A stretch of DNA of 64,000 nucleotides. Origin: Planctomycetaceae bacterium. GTDB lineage: Bacteria > Planctomycetota > Planctomycetia > Pirellulales > PALSA-1355. Positions 27,534 through 37,111 of this stretch are shown here, piece by piece. The DNA lies in assembly GCA_003153375.1 (NCBI GenBank), contig PLYM01000212.1, positions 1 through 64,000 of the forward strand, given 5' to 3'. Numbering within the stretch: the first letter of the stretch is position 1; each line of letters begins with the position of its first letter. Position numbers and translations under genes: made by a program. The notes beneath the pieces are model-generated. The model did not search any database, was not told where the DNA came from, and worked only from the letters and a program-made list of their open reading frames with translations.

Positions 27534-28006
27534 CTCGCCGTCATCCTCTTGCTAAACACGACCAGGCTATCGCCGTCGGCGTAGAAGTCGGCGATCACGG
27601 TTGCCTGTTCGTACTTGTGCTTGAGGTAAAACTTGCGAGTCAGGTCGTAGCTAGGCAATGACGAGGTTTCGATCAGCAGAATCCGCCCGCGTTTGGCGAG
27701 GATGTCGTCTTCGACGTATTTGAGCAGCTTTCCGCCGATGCCGCGGGCTTGGGTTTGCTTCGTGACGGCGATCCAGTAGAGATACCAGGTGCGATCGGTC
27801 ATCGCGGCCGGTGCATAGTAGGCGAAGCCCAGCACTTCGCCCCCTTCCTCGAACGTGATCGAGCAGTGATCCTGGTTTTTGTTGCGCGCATGAAAATCGC
27901 TGAGCACTTCGTCCAGCGCCTGGATTTCGTGCGGCTTGAAAACGCCTGTGCGGCTTGCCAAAGCGAGCACGGGCTTCGTATCGTTGGGAACTGTTGGTCG
28001 AATCAT
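27521..28006 (-). CDS. GNAT-family N-acetyltransferase
   Basis: A 161-residue cytoplasmic acetyl-CoA-dependent acyltransferase. The acetyl-CoA loop (motif A) is QARGIGGKLLKYVED (about residues 83-97), preceded by the strand WYLYWIAV and followed by LLIETSSL and FYLKHKYEQ, the usual motif B region. The substrate cannot be inferred. The last three codons (Glu-Glu-Gly) and stop are encoded by the adjacent heptamer repeat, so the C-terminus may have been shaped by repeat expansion. Confidence 0.85.
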   Translation of the reverse strand: MIRPTVPNDTKPVLALASRTGVFKPHEIQALDEVLSDFHARNKNQDHCSITFEEGGEVLGFAYYAPAAMTDRTWYLYWIAVTKQTQARGIGGKLLKYVEDDILAKRGRILLIETSSLPSYDLTRKFYLKHKYEQATVIADFYADGDSLVVFSKRMTAREEG

Positions 28007-28137
28007 GGCGCTGCCCTCTGTTCAGACCCATCGGCCCGCCGGCGCTCGCGGTGGCCGCGGCTTGTCAATCCTGCGCGGGCTTTGCTAAGCTGAGCCCGCC
28101 CCTGGCCTATTATTCATGATGCCGCGTTGAGCCTACC

Positions 28138-31044
28138 ATGGCAAATCAAGGTTGGAAACAGCTTCTGGCGGATGGGGCGCGCGACGAGCGCGCAAGCTAT
28201 GAAATCGCGGCCTATTCCGAGTTCATGCCGCCGCCACGAGTCGGCTGCAAGCCCTACGGCGCGATTGACACGCTGCTATTTCAGGAGGACGACCCCTGGG
28301 GCTGGCACGTCACGGAATACGAGCAAGCGTTCGAGCTCGACCCCGGCCTGCGCCTGTTGGCCAAGGAACTGCTTGGCGCGTTGCGTCACCTGGGCCGCCG
28401 CGAGCCAGCGCACGGCATCGCGCAAAACAAATTGCAGGATAATCCCTATTGGCCCGACGAATTGCGCAAAGCCGGCGCGCCGGACAGCGAACACTATGTC
28501 AGCCTGATGCCGTTGGCACTGGCACGCTCACAGGATGACATGGGCCGGGTACGCTGGACGCTGTTTGGCGGCAGCGAGCAAGGACCATCGCGAGGATTCT
28601 GGCGCAGCTTTTTTTCGGATCCCAAGACCGAGCGGCCAGCCGAGGAAGGGCTGGGCTTTCTGCGGCACCTGCTGCACTCGGTCTACGGCGAGCATCGGCC
28701 GGCGCTCGATGATTTGTCGAAAGGCGGCCTCCGGATCTTGCCGTGTACCGATGGCGCGCCCCAGCCCCTCTGGCACGACGATCGATTGCCCTCATGGACC
28801 GAACCGCTGTTGCTGCGCAAGGGTCGGCCGCTCGCGGGCGTGAAGTACCTGCTCACGTTTTGTCCTTTTGGCACGCTTCCGGCGGCGGTGCGAAAGGCTT
28901 ACCTGGCCGGTGCGCTGCACCTGCTGCCATTTCCCGGCAGTCTTGTGTTTTGGGGAGCGGACCCCTATTTGCGATTGGCCGAGGACTTGCCCCTGGCCGC
29001 GCAGATACCGCTGTTGCACTCGGCTGAGCGCCATGCGGCGCCCATCGGCATTCGCGTGCCGCAATCCGGCTGGCTGCACGAGCCGCGCCCCGGCGCGCCG
29101 GCGCAGAGCGGCTTGCAGGGTCCGCTGCGCAACACCTATCGCCGCACGCATCGTTGGGCCCGGGTGCATCGCGATGACGACGAGTTGGCCGTGTCGGCCG
29201 CCGAGGACAAGGTCGCGCACGTGCTGTTCAGCACGGCCGCCGACGACCTGGGGCTGTACGGCAAACCGATGGCCCGCAATTCGCAGCTATGGACGCGCGA
29301 CTGCCAGCGGTTGCTCGACGGTCCGCGAGCCCAACGCAGCGAGTTGATGAAGGCAGCCCGCGCGCTGGCCGACGGCGGATTGTTCGGCTATCGGTTCCAA
29401 TTTCCGCCGATGTTGGCCGGCGAACATGAGGTCTATTGGCACCGTCCGCTGGTGGCCTGGTGGGCGGCTGACGAGACCGATCCGACGGTGCTCGAAGGAG
29501 CGCCGCTGGGGTATTTGACCGCCTACAAAACCCAGCGGCTCAATTTGGCCAAACCGATTGAGCTTTGGCCACGGCTGCTCGAGCGCACGGCGCACAAGTT
29601 GGCCGTGCGGCTGTTCGAGGGCAATCACGAGCCGCTCTCGCATCGCCGCGTGATCAACATTCGCAAGCTGCTCGACACCCGTCAGCTTCTGCAAGGTCCG
29701 CTGCAAGCCAGTTTCGCCCGTAGTCTGCTGACCGTGGCCAAGGAGCAAACGCTCGACGGCTGGCTCGATTCGCTGTCGATGGATGGTCGCAAGACGCGGC
29801 CCGTGCGTGAGCTGGTCGACGAGTTGCGGACGTGCATTGATCCGGCGCCCGTCGCCACGGTCAAGCCACTGACGTTCGCCAAGACAGCGCAGCGGGCTTT
29901 CGAGAAGCGCTATTGGGAGACGATCGCCGGCCTGTCGACGGGCATTTACATCAACAAGGACAATGCCGATTGCGTGCGCGACGCGATCACACAGTCGCGG
30001 TTGGCACACAACCATCGCGATCTCGAGGCGCTCGGCGACCACCTGTTGAGCTACTATCACGACCTGATTGCCGAGCAAGGAATGCACGGCCAGGTGTTGG
30101 CCGGCGATTTGCCGTTTCGCTGGCGCACCGAGTTCGACTATGGCTGGCAAGGCGGCTGGGTCGAAAACCAGGCCGGCCAGATCGAGGAGCGCGATTTGAT
30201 CGTCGTCATACCCGGCCGCGACCGCTCGCGCGCCGTGATCATGGCCGATCACTACGACACAGCTTACATGGAGGACGAGTATGGCTATGGCCACGGCGGT
30301 CACGGTCCGCGGCTTTCGGCGGCCGGGGCCGACGACAACCATTCGGCCACGGCGGCGTTGATGCTTGGCGCGCCGGTGTTCATGGAACTGAGCCGGCGCG
30401 GACAATTGGATTGCGACGTGTGGCTGGTGCACTTGACCGGCGAGGAGTTTCCGGCCGATTGCCTGGGCGCGCGCCATCTTTGCCAGGGCGTGGTCGAGCG
30501 ATCGCTGCGGATGCGGCTGGCCGGCAGCAAGAAGACGAAGGACTTGAGCAAGGTGCGCATTCAGGGCGTCTATGTGCTCGACATGGTGGCGCACAATAAC
30601 GACCGCGATCGCGACGTGTTTCAGATTTGCCCTGGGACGAGCCGACAGTCGATGTGGCTGGCCTATCAGGCTCACGTCGCCAGTCGCACCTGGAACGAAC
30701 TGGCCCCGACCTGGAACCAGAAGGCGGCCCGCCGTGGACGAGGACGCGGCCGGCGCAGCGCCGACGCTATCACGCTGCCGGCGATTGCCGAACACCCACG
30801 CCTCGATGGCGAGGTGCGTCCGGCCTACGATCCGCGCAGCACGCTCTATAACACGGACGGCCAGATTTTTTCCGATGCGGGCGTGCCGGTGGTTTTGTTC
30901 ATGGAGAATTACGACATCAATCGCCGGGGCTATCACGACACGCACGACACGATGGCCAATATCGACCTCGACTACGGGGCAGCCGTGGCGGCAATCGCCA
31001 TCGAAAGCGTCGCCCGTGCAGCCAGCCAGCCGCCGCTGCCGTAG
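28138..31044 (+). CDS. M28-like metallopeptidase with a ~690-residue N-terminal region of unknown type
   Basis: A 968-residue protein without an obvious signal peptide. The C-terminal part (from about residue 690) has a complete M28-type di-zinc aminopeptidase site: ADHYDTA (His), GADDNHSATA (bridging Asp), LTGEEFPADCLGARHL (catalytic and metal Glu), VLDMVAHNN (Asp) and GYHDTHDTMANIDLDYG (last His). This order matches M28 enzymes. Residues 1-690 show no motif I recognise; they are rich in Trp, Arg and Leu and look globular. An Arg/Gly tract (ARRGRGRGRRSA) sits in a loop of the peptidase part. It is first in a co-directional set with an OPT transporter and an S46 peptidase. Confidence 0.75.
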   Translation: MANQGWKQLLADGARDERASYEIAAYSEFMPPPRVGCKPYGAIDTLLFQEDDPWGWHVTEYEQAFELDPGLRLLAKELLGALRHLGRREPAHGIAQNKLQDNPYWPDELRKAGAPDSEHYVSLMPLALARSQDDMGRVRWTLFGGSEQGPSRGFWRSFFSDPKTERPAEEGLGFLRHLLHSVYGEHRPALDDLSKGGLRILPCTDGAPQPLWHDDRLPSWTEPLLLRKGRPLAGVKYLLTFCPFGTLPAAVRKAYLAGALHLLPFPGSLVFWGADPYLRLAEDLPLAAQIPLLHSAERHAAPIGIRVPQSGWLHEPRPGAPAQSGLQGPLRNTYRRTHRWARVHRDDDELAVSAAEDKVAHVLFSTAADDLGLYGKPMARNSQLWTRDCQRLLDGPRAQRSELMKAARALADGGLFGYRFQFPPMLAGEHEVYWHRPLVAWWAADETDPTVLEGAPLGYLTAYKTQRLNLAKPIELWPRLLERTAHKLAVRLFEGNHEPLSHRRVINIRKLLDTRQLLQGPLQASFARSLLTVAKEQTLDGWLDSLSMDGRKTRPVRELVDELRTCIDPAPVATVKPLTFAKTAQRAFEKRYWETIAGLSTGIYINKDNADCVRDAITQSRLAHNHRDLEALGDHLLSYYHDLIAEQGMHGQVLAGDLPFRWRTEFDYGWQGGWVENQAGQIEERDLIVVIPGRDRSRAVIMADHYDTAYMEDEYGYGHGGHGPRLSAAGADDNHSATAALMLGAPVFMELSRRGQLDCDVWLVHLTGEEFPADCLGARHLCQGVVERSLRMRLAGSKKTKDLSKVRIQGVYVLDMVAHNNDRDRDVFQICPGTSRQSMWLAYQAHVASRTWNELAPTWNQKAARRGRGRGRRSADAITLPAIAEHPRLDGEVRPAYDPRSTLYNTDGQIFSDAGVPVVLFMENYDINRRGYHDTHDTMANIDLDYGAAVAAIAIESVARAASQPPLP

Positions 31045-31175
31045 GCCGGCCGCCTGATCCGCGGGATGTAAAAATGCCCTTCTAAGACCCCTCAGCGGGG
31101 CCCCCAGGCAGTGTGGTGGGGCTGGGGGCTTCTCGCTAGAATGGTGGCGACCTGGCGAAGAACGTCCCTGCTGGA

Positions 31176-33500
31176 ATGGTGTCCATGGCAGCGCCCCCGA
31201 CAACGGAAAGAAAGCCACTCCCGACGACCGGGGCAGCAACGGGGGGCTCGACGTACCAGCCGTATGTGCCGGCCAACGTCGAGATGCCCGAGTTCACCTG
31301 GTCGGCCGTCACGGCCGGCGTCGTGCTGGGCATTCTGTTCGGCACCTCCTCGCTCTACCTGGTGCTCAAGGTGGGCATGACCGTCTCGGCCTCGATTCCC
31401 GTGGCCGTGCTCTCGATCACCCTGTTTCGGGTGATGTCCAAGGTATTTCGGCTGCGGCCGGCGACGATTCTGGAAAACAACATCGTGCAGACCACCGGTT
31501 CGGCCGGTGAGTCGATCGCCTTTGGCGTGGGTGTGACCATACCGGCCCTGCTGCTGCTGGGCCACGACATGAGCATCGTGCGAGTGATGACCGTCGGCTC
31601 GCTGGGCGGGCTGCTCGGCATCTTGATGATGATCCCCCTGCGGCGGGCGTTCATCGTGCAGCAGCACGATAAGCTGCGCTATCCCGAGGGCACGGCCTGC
31701 GCCGACGTGCTGATCGTGGGCGAGGAAGGGGGCGCGACGGCCCGCACGGTCTTCGCCGGGTTCGGGCTGGCTTTTGTCCACAAGTTCGCCATGGTCGCGA
31801 TGGGCCTGTGGCCCGAGGTGGTCAGCATCCCGCTCTTCACGGCCAGCAAGGGGCTGCGGCCGACGATCGACAGCAAAGGATTGCGCGGCGGTGTCATGGC
31901 GGGCGAGTTGGCCCCCGAGCTGTTAGGGGTGGGTTACATCATTGGCCCTCGCGTGGCATCGATCATGATGTCCGGCGGCGTGCTGGCCTATCTGGTGCTG
32001 GTGCCGCTGGTCATGCTATTCGGCGGCGGACTGACGCGGCCTTTGGCGCCGGCCACCGACGCGTTGATTCGCGACATGGGCGTCAAGGATGTGCGCGATG
32101 CGTATATCGTCTATATCGGCGCGGGCGCCGTGGCGGCTGGTGGCATCATCAGTATGTTTCAGGCCCTGCCAATGATCATCAGTTCGCTGCGCGGGGCGCT
32201 GGGCGACCTGGCTGCCGGCAGCGGCGGCAAGAACAGCGGCGCAAAAGTTCCCCGCACCGAACGCGATCTGCCGCTGTGGCTGGTCCTAGGCGGCAGCATT
32301 GGCCTGGTCGTGGCGCTGGCAGCCACGCCGGCGCTGGGATTGGGGCTGAGCTTCAAGGGGCTGATGGGCGCCGTCTGCATCGTGTTTTTCGGATTCCTGT
32401 TCGTCACGGTTTCGTCGCGCTTGACCGGCGAGATCGGTTCATCGTCGAACCCCATCTCGGGCATGACCGTGGCCACGTTGCTGCTCACCTGCCTGGCCTT
32501 TCTGATGTTTGGCCACGTCGGCAAAGCAGCCACGTTGACCGCGCTGACAGTGGCGGCCGTGGTGTGCATCGCGGCCTCGAACGGCGGCACGACCTCGCAG
32601 GATCTGAAGACCGGCTTTTTAGTGGGCTCGACCCCCCGCAGCCAGCAGATTGCGATTCTGATTGGCGCCCTGACCTCGGCCCTGGTCATTGGCGTGACAT
32701 TGCAGTTGCTCAACGATGCCGGCACGGTCTATTCGAAGCGGCGTGAGTATCTGCCGCGGGTCACGATTAACGACGTCGCCGAATTGACCGACCGCGAGCA
32801 CGCCGGGGGCGAATACGCCGGCAAAGACGGCGTGCTCTATCACGTGTTGCACGCTGGCGAGGGGGAGATCAAGGGCGTGCCGGCCGGCAAGTATCTGGTC
32901 GATGATAATGGCCGTATCGCCTATTTCGTCGATCCGGCGATCAATGGCAAGCTCAAGCAGCGCGACGACGGCACCGAGGTGACCGGCAAGTTCGACGCCC
33001 CCAAGACCCGGCTGATGGCCGTGATTATCGACGGCATTCTGAATGGCAAATTGCCCTGGGAACTGGTGTTGATCGGCGCCCTGATCGCCATCGTGCTCGA
33101 ACTGGCCGGCGTGCCCTCGTTGCCCTTTGCCGTGGGCGTGTATCTGCCGATTTCGACCTCGGCTCCGATTTTCGTGGGCGGGTTGGTGCGCTTTGTGGTC
33201 GATCGCGTCAAACGAAAGCATGAAGACGAGAGCAGTCCGGCCGTGCTATTGAGTTCGGGCTACATCGCTGGCGGTTCGATCGCGGGCGTGTTGATCGCGT
33301 TCTTGTCGTTTCCAGTATTCGACAAGATCGTGCCGTGGCTGAACGTTGGTGGCTACGAGTACTTCTCCAAGCCGCTGTCAAAATCCAATTGGCCCGGCTC
33401 GCTGGCGGCGTTCGGTTTGCTGGTCGTCGTGCTCGCGATGACCGGACTGTTGGCATCGACCAAGCCGCGTGCGCCGCAATCGCGTGGCGGGTCTAAATAG
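31176..33500 (+). CDS. OPT-family oligopeptide transporter
   Basis: A 774-residue inner-membrane transporter of the OPT/YSL type, which imports peptides or metal-peptide chelates by proton symport. It has about 15 hydrophobic spans. Family cues are MPEFTWSAVTAGVVLGILFG near the N-terminus, ENNIVQTTGSAGESIAFGVG, YPEGTACADVL, SNGGTTSQDLKTGFLVG and GALIAIVLELAGVPSLPFAVGVYLP. A soluble insertion of about 100 residues (about 520-620) separates two membrane bundles, as in some bacterial OPT proteins. The start is not well supported by a ribosome site; ATG 31185 is an alternative. Neighbouring peptidases on both sides suggest peptide uptake. Confidence 0.9.
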   Translation: MVSMAAPPTTERKPLPTTGAATGGSTYQPYVPANVEMPEFTWSAVTAGVVLGILFGTSSLYLVLKVGMTVSASIPVAVLSITLFRVMSKVFRLRPATILENNIVQTTGSAGESIAFGVGVTIPALLLLGHDMSIVRVMTVGSLGGLLGILMMIPLRRAFIVQQHDKLRYPEGTACADVLIVGEEGGATARTVFAGFGLAFVHKFAMVAMGLWPEVVSIPLFTASKGLRPTIDSKGLRGGVMAGELAPELLGVGYIIGPRVASIMMSGGVLAYLVLVPLVMLFGGGLTRPLAPATDALIRDMGVKDVRDAYIVYIGAGAVAAGGIISMFQALPMIISSLRGALGDLAAGSGGKNSGAKVPRTERDLPLWLVLGGSIGLVVALAATPALGLGLSFKGLMGAVCIVFFGFLFVTVSSRLTGEIGSSSNPISGMTVATLLLTCLAFLMFGHVGKAATLTALTVAAVVCIAASNGGTTSQDLKTGFLVGSTPRSQQIAILIGALTSALVIGVTLQLLNDAGTVYSKRREYLPRVTINDVAELTDREHAGGEYAGKDGVLYHVLHAGEGEIKGVPAGKYLVDDNGRIAYFVDPAINGKLKQRDDGTEVTGKFDAPKTRLMAVIIDGILNGKLPWELVLIGALIAIVLELAGVPSLPFAVGVYLPISTSAPIFVGGLVRFVVDRVKRKHEDESSPAVLLSSGYIAGGSIAGVLIAFLSFPVFDKIVPWLNVGGYEYFSKPLSKSNWPGSLAAFGLLVVVLAMTGLLASTKPRAPQSRGGSK

Positions 33501-33545
33501 ATCAAGTCGGCCGTGATTGGCCTCAGAAGAAAGAGTTCAAAGCCG

Positions 33546-35639
33546 ATGATTGTTCTCGTAAATCGTGTGTGCTGTCTGTTTCTGATCGCTCTGCCGCTGC
33601 TGCTGTCGGCGGTCGTGCCGGCGCGGGCCGATGAGGGGATGTGGTTGTTCAATCAGCCACCACGCAAACAATTGCAGGAGAAATATGGCTTCGACGCGAC
33701 CGACGCATGGCTGAAACACCTGCAAAAGTCGGCCGTGCGCTTCAACAGCGGTGGATCGGGCTCGTTCGTTTCGGCCGACGGCCTGGTGATGACGAACCAT
33801 CACGTCGGCGCCGACTGCCTGCACAAGTTGAGCAGCGAGGATAAGGACCTGGTCAAAACTGGGTTTCACGCCCGCAAACGCGAGGAAGAGATCAAGTGCG
33901 TCGACTTGGAGCTCAACGTACTGATGGAGATCGAGGACGTCACGGAGCGCGTGAACGCCGCGGTCAAGCCGGGGATGGATGCGGCGGCCGCCCAGTTGGC
34001 CCGGCGTGCGATTCGCAACACGATCGAGAAGGAATCGCTCGACAAGACCGGCCTGCGCAGTGACGTCGTGACCCTGTTTCAGGGCGGTCGCTATCATCTC
34101 TATCGCTATAAGAAGTACACCGACGTGCGGCTGGTGTTCGCGCCCGAGAAGGACATCGCGTTCTTTGGCGGCGACCCCGACAACTTCGAGTATCCACGCT
34201 ATGACCTCGACATTTGCTTCTTTCGCGTTTACGAGGACGGCAAACCAGTGAAGGTCGACAACTTTCTGCGCTGGAGCAAGGCCGGCGCAACCGACGAGGA
34301 GTTGATCTTCGTGGCCGGTCACCCGGGCCGTACCGATCGCTTGAACACGGTGGCGCATCTTGAGTTTCTGCGCGATCGGATTTTCCCCCGCTCGCTCAAT
34401 GCGCTGCGGCGTCGCGAGGTGTTGCTGAAGACCTATAGCGATCGCGGCCTGGAAAACGCCCGCCGGGCGCAGGACGAACTGTTCAGTTATCAGAACAGCC
34501 GCAAGGCCCGCTTGGGCGGTCTGGCCGGTTTGCAAGATCCGGCGATCATGGAAGCCAAGCGGCACAGCGAGCGCGCGCTGCGCTTGGCGGTCAACAACGA
34601 TCCAAAACTGCGCGACACCCGGCCGGCGTGGGACGAGGTCAACACTGCGTTGGCAACTTGGGGGCAGATCCTGAGCGACTATGACCTCTATGAACGCGGC
34701 ACGGCGTTCAACAGCGAGTTGTTCGTCATCGCCCGCATGCTGGTGCGACTGTCGGAGGAGTCGACCAAGGCCAACAGCGAGCGGCTGCGCGAATATGCCG
34801 AGGCGGGTATCGATTCGCTGAAGTTGCAGCTATTCTCCGAGGCCCCTATTTTTCCGGACCTGGAGACCGTCAAGCTGACCGATTCGCTGAGCTATCTGAT
34901 GGAACAGGCCGGCGCCGAAAACCCGTTCGTCAAGCAGGTGCTGGCCGACATGTCGCCCGCGGCCCGCGCCGCCCAATTGATTTCGGGCACGAAACTGGCC
35001 AGCGTCGAAGTGCGGCAGAAGCTGGCGTCCGGCGACCACAGCCTGGTCGAGCGATCGGAAGACCCGATGATCGTGCTGGCGCGGATCGTCGATGGCCCGG
35101 CCCGCAAGGTGCGCAAGACCTATGATGATAAAGTCGAAGAGCCGCTGCGGCAGGCCTATGCCAAAATTGCCAAAGCGCGCTTCCTGCTGGAAGGCGACAC
35201 CACCTATCCCGATGCCACGTTCACGCTCCGTCTGGCCTATGGCCAGGTCAAGGGCTACGAAGAGCTAGGCATGAAGTTGCCTGCCTGGACCACGGTGGGC
35301 GGAGCCTATGTCCACGCCGAGAAGCACGGCAGCCAACCGCCCTTCGAATTGCCGGCGAGTTGGACGAAGGCCAAGAGCAAGTTGAATCTCGAGACCCCCT
35401 TCAACTTCGTGAGCACGGCCGACATCATCGGCGGCAATTCGGGAAGTCCCGTGGTCAACCGCGCGGGCGAGCTGGTTGGCATTATCTTCGACGGCAACCT
35501 CGAATCGCTGGTGCTCGACTTCGTCTACTCCGACAAGCAAGCCCGCGCGATCTCGGTCCATTCGAGCGTGATCATCGAAGCGCTGCGAAAGGTCTACGGC
35601 GCCGGCGGGTTGGCCGATGAGTTGACGAGCGCGAAGTGA
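33546..35639 (+). CDS. S46-family dipeptidyl-peptidase (DPP7-like)
   Basis: A 697-residue periplasmic serine exopeptidase with a signal peptide (MIVLVNRVCCLFLIALPLLLS... to PARADEG). It releases dipeptides from oligopeptides. The N-terminal DEGMWLFNQPP is a family hallmark. The catalytic His lies in VMTNHHVGAD (about 85-86), and the nucleophile is Ser632 in GGNSGSPVV. Eighteen residues after the Ser, where DPP11 has the Arg that selects acidic P1 residues, this protein has Gly650 (IIFDG), as in DPP7, so a hydrophobic P1 preference is inferred. The length matches the family (about 700-720). It follows the OPT gene by 45 bp. Confidence 0.9.
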   Translation: MIVLVNRVCCLFLIALPLLLSAVVPARADEGMWLFNQPPRKQLQEKYGFDATDAWLKHLQKSAVRFNSGGSGSFVSADGLVMTNHHVGADCLHKLSSEDKDLVKTGFHARKREEEIKCVDLELNVLMEIEDVTERVNAAVKPGMDAAAAQLARRAIRNTIEKESLDKTGLRSDVVTLFQGGRYHLYRYKKYTDVRLVFAPEKDIAFFGGDPDNFEYPRYDLDICFFRVYEDGKPVKVDNFLRWSKAGATDEELIFVAGHPGRTDRLNTVAHLEFLRDRIFPRSLNALRRREVLLKTYSDRGLENARRAQDELFSYQNSRKARLGGLAGLQDPAIMEAKRHSERALRLAVNNDPKLRDTRPAWDEVNTALATWGQILSDYDLYERGTAFNSELFVIARMLVRLSEESTKANSERLREYAEAGIDSLKLQLFSEAPIFPDLETVKLTDSLSYLMEQAGAENPFVKQVLADMSPAARAAQLISGTKLASVEVRQKLASGDHSLVERSEDPMIVLARIVDGPARKVRKTYDDKVEEPLRQAYAKIAKARFLLEGDTTYPDATFTLRLAYGQVKGYEELGMKLPAWTTVGGAYVHAEKHGSQPPFELPASWTKAKSKLNLETPFNFVSTADIIGGNSGSPVVNRAGELVGIIFDGNLESLVLDFVYSDKQARAISVHSSVIIEALRKVYGAGGLADELTSAK

Positions 35640-35666
35640 GCAGGCGGCGCCCCGGCCGGCGCGGGG

Positions 35667-37064
35667 TTATTTGCTGGGCGACCCCAGGGCTTGCTTGAGG
35701 GCGGCGGTCATCAGGCTTTCGACTTCGGGGGCCACCCAGCACCAACCCTGGCTTTCGGCATAGCCCTCGCGCGAGGCCGAATCGGTCGGCACGTAGCCTG
35801 GGGAGCATTCGCCATAGCCGATCGCCATCACAAAGCGGTCGGGACGCAGTTGCTGGGCCAGCAGTTGATAACCCACCAGGCTTTCGCCAGGGAGCAGCAC
35901 GATCTCGGCCCGGCCCAGGTCGATTGCGCACACGTCGATTTGGTGTCCCGAGGGATGCAGACGGCGTGAGCTGAGGCCCATGGCCGCCAGGGCCCGGTTG
36001 AACATCGGCCTGGCCGGATCGGCCAACTGCTTTTGCAGGGCGGCTTCTGTTTGTTCGCCATCGCGGTGCGGCAGGACCAGAGGCACGCTACGGAACTCGA
36101 TTTGTTCGAGCGGATGCCGCTCGGTGGCGGACCAGGCCGCGGCCATGCCCTGGCGCATGCGTTCGGTCAGGCGTGCGCGGTTTTCGGGCGAGCCGTCGTT
36201 GTATTTGCCGGCCGTGATGTCGCCGCTGCAACCCGAGACGTAGATCTGGTGAACGCCCGGCAAGTCCCCTTGCCGCGCGGCGCGGGCCAAGCCAACGAAA
36301 TCGCTCGATACCGCTCCGCCGCCATAATAGCTCATCGGGTGCGTCGCGTAGGCGTTGATGGCCACCAGCGGCTGGTCGCCGTCCCAAAAGCTGATGGTCT
36401 TGAGCCAGGGATCGATCAGGCCCTCGGGCAGGTCGCGGATCGCGGCGTCACGAGTGGCACTGTAGCGCGAGAACGAGGACTTTCCGCTTGAATCCACGAC
36501 GCGACGGTTCGAGGCTACGCGTTCGACCTTCGCCTGGCCGATTCCATAATGGGTCACGCGGCGCGGGTGCTCGAGGCTCTGCTTCAAGGCAGCCGCCACG
36601 CGCTGGACCGTGCGCTCGTGAAAGTCGCGGTCGATGATCTGGCCGTCGACCTGGGCCTCTTTGAGCAATCGCTCGGCGGTCAGGTCCGCCAACGGCGCAT
36701 CGTGTTGGTGAACACTGGTCACCAACACGCGATCGCTCGACGTGCCGGCGGCCGTAGCCAGCGCGTCGCGCCAACGGGCATAGGCATCGTTGCGAATTTC
36801 GCACCAGTCGACCGCCACCAACACCAGCGGCTTGTCGGCAGAGAGCAGCACCAGGCCATGGGCGAAGAGCGGATCGTCGATCGACCGCGCGGGCTCGAGA
36901 TGGCTGCCCAGCAGCGGATGCCCCAATCGCGGCGTCACGTCGGCCTGGAATGTGGCCAAACGGAATTCGCCTGGCTGGTCGGCGGCCGACCGCGGGGCCC
37001 AGGCACCCGAAGCGAAAACTAAGAGGGCGATCGCCAAAACGCGACACGAGGTGGGCGAGTGCAT
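35667..37064 (-). CDS. Neutral/alkaline ceramidase-like secreted protein
   Basis: A 465-residue exported protein with a signal peptide (CRVLAIALLVFASGAWA). It has the layout of planctomycete ceramidase-like N-terminal-domain proteins: FQADVTPRLGHPLLGS, LFAHGLVL, LVAVDWCEIRND, VTSVHQHDAP (a His-rich zinc-site segment), NAYATHPMSYYGGG, ISGCSGDITAGKYND-like VSGCSGDITAGKYND, and LLPGESLVGYQLL. The HQHDAP and ATHP segments plausibly bind zinc, as in ceramidases. The substrate is unproven. The ATG at 37064 has GGAG 8 bases upstream and starts the signal peptide. It is downstream of the ABC exporter genes on the same strand. Confidence 0.75.
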   Translation of the reverse strand: MHSPTSCRVLAIALLVFASGAWAPRSAADQPGEFRLATFQADVTPRLGHPLLGSHLEPARSIDDPLFAHGLVLLSADKPLVLVAVDWCEIRNDAYARWRDALATAAGTSSDRVLVTSVHQHDAPLADLTAERLLKEAQVDGQIIDRDFHERTVQRVAAALKQSLEHPRRVTHYGIGQAKVERVASNRRVVDSSGKSSFSRYSATRDAAIRDLPEGLIDPWLKTISFWDGDQPLVAINAYATHPMSYYGGGAVSSDFVGLARAARQGDLPGVHQIYVSGCSGDITAGKYNDGSPENRARLTERMRQGMAAAWSATERHPLEQIEFRSVPLVLPHRDGEQTEAALQKQLADPARPMFNRALAAMGLSSRRLHPSGHQIDVCAIDLGRAEIVLLPGESLVGYQLLAQQLRPDRFVMAIGYGECSPGYVPTDSASREGYAESQGWCWVAPEVESLMTAALKQALGSPSK

Positions 37065-37111
37065 GGAAGGGCTCCGCGTTTCAGGGCGGTTCTGGGGCTC
37101 AGGGGACGGCT

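Noticed and set aside
29287-31239. 650-codon open frame on the minus strand
   Set aside because: Antisense to the M28-like gene, low-information His/Gln/Arg-rich product, no start signals.
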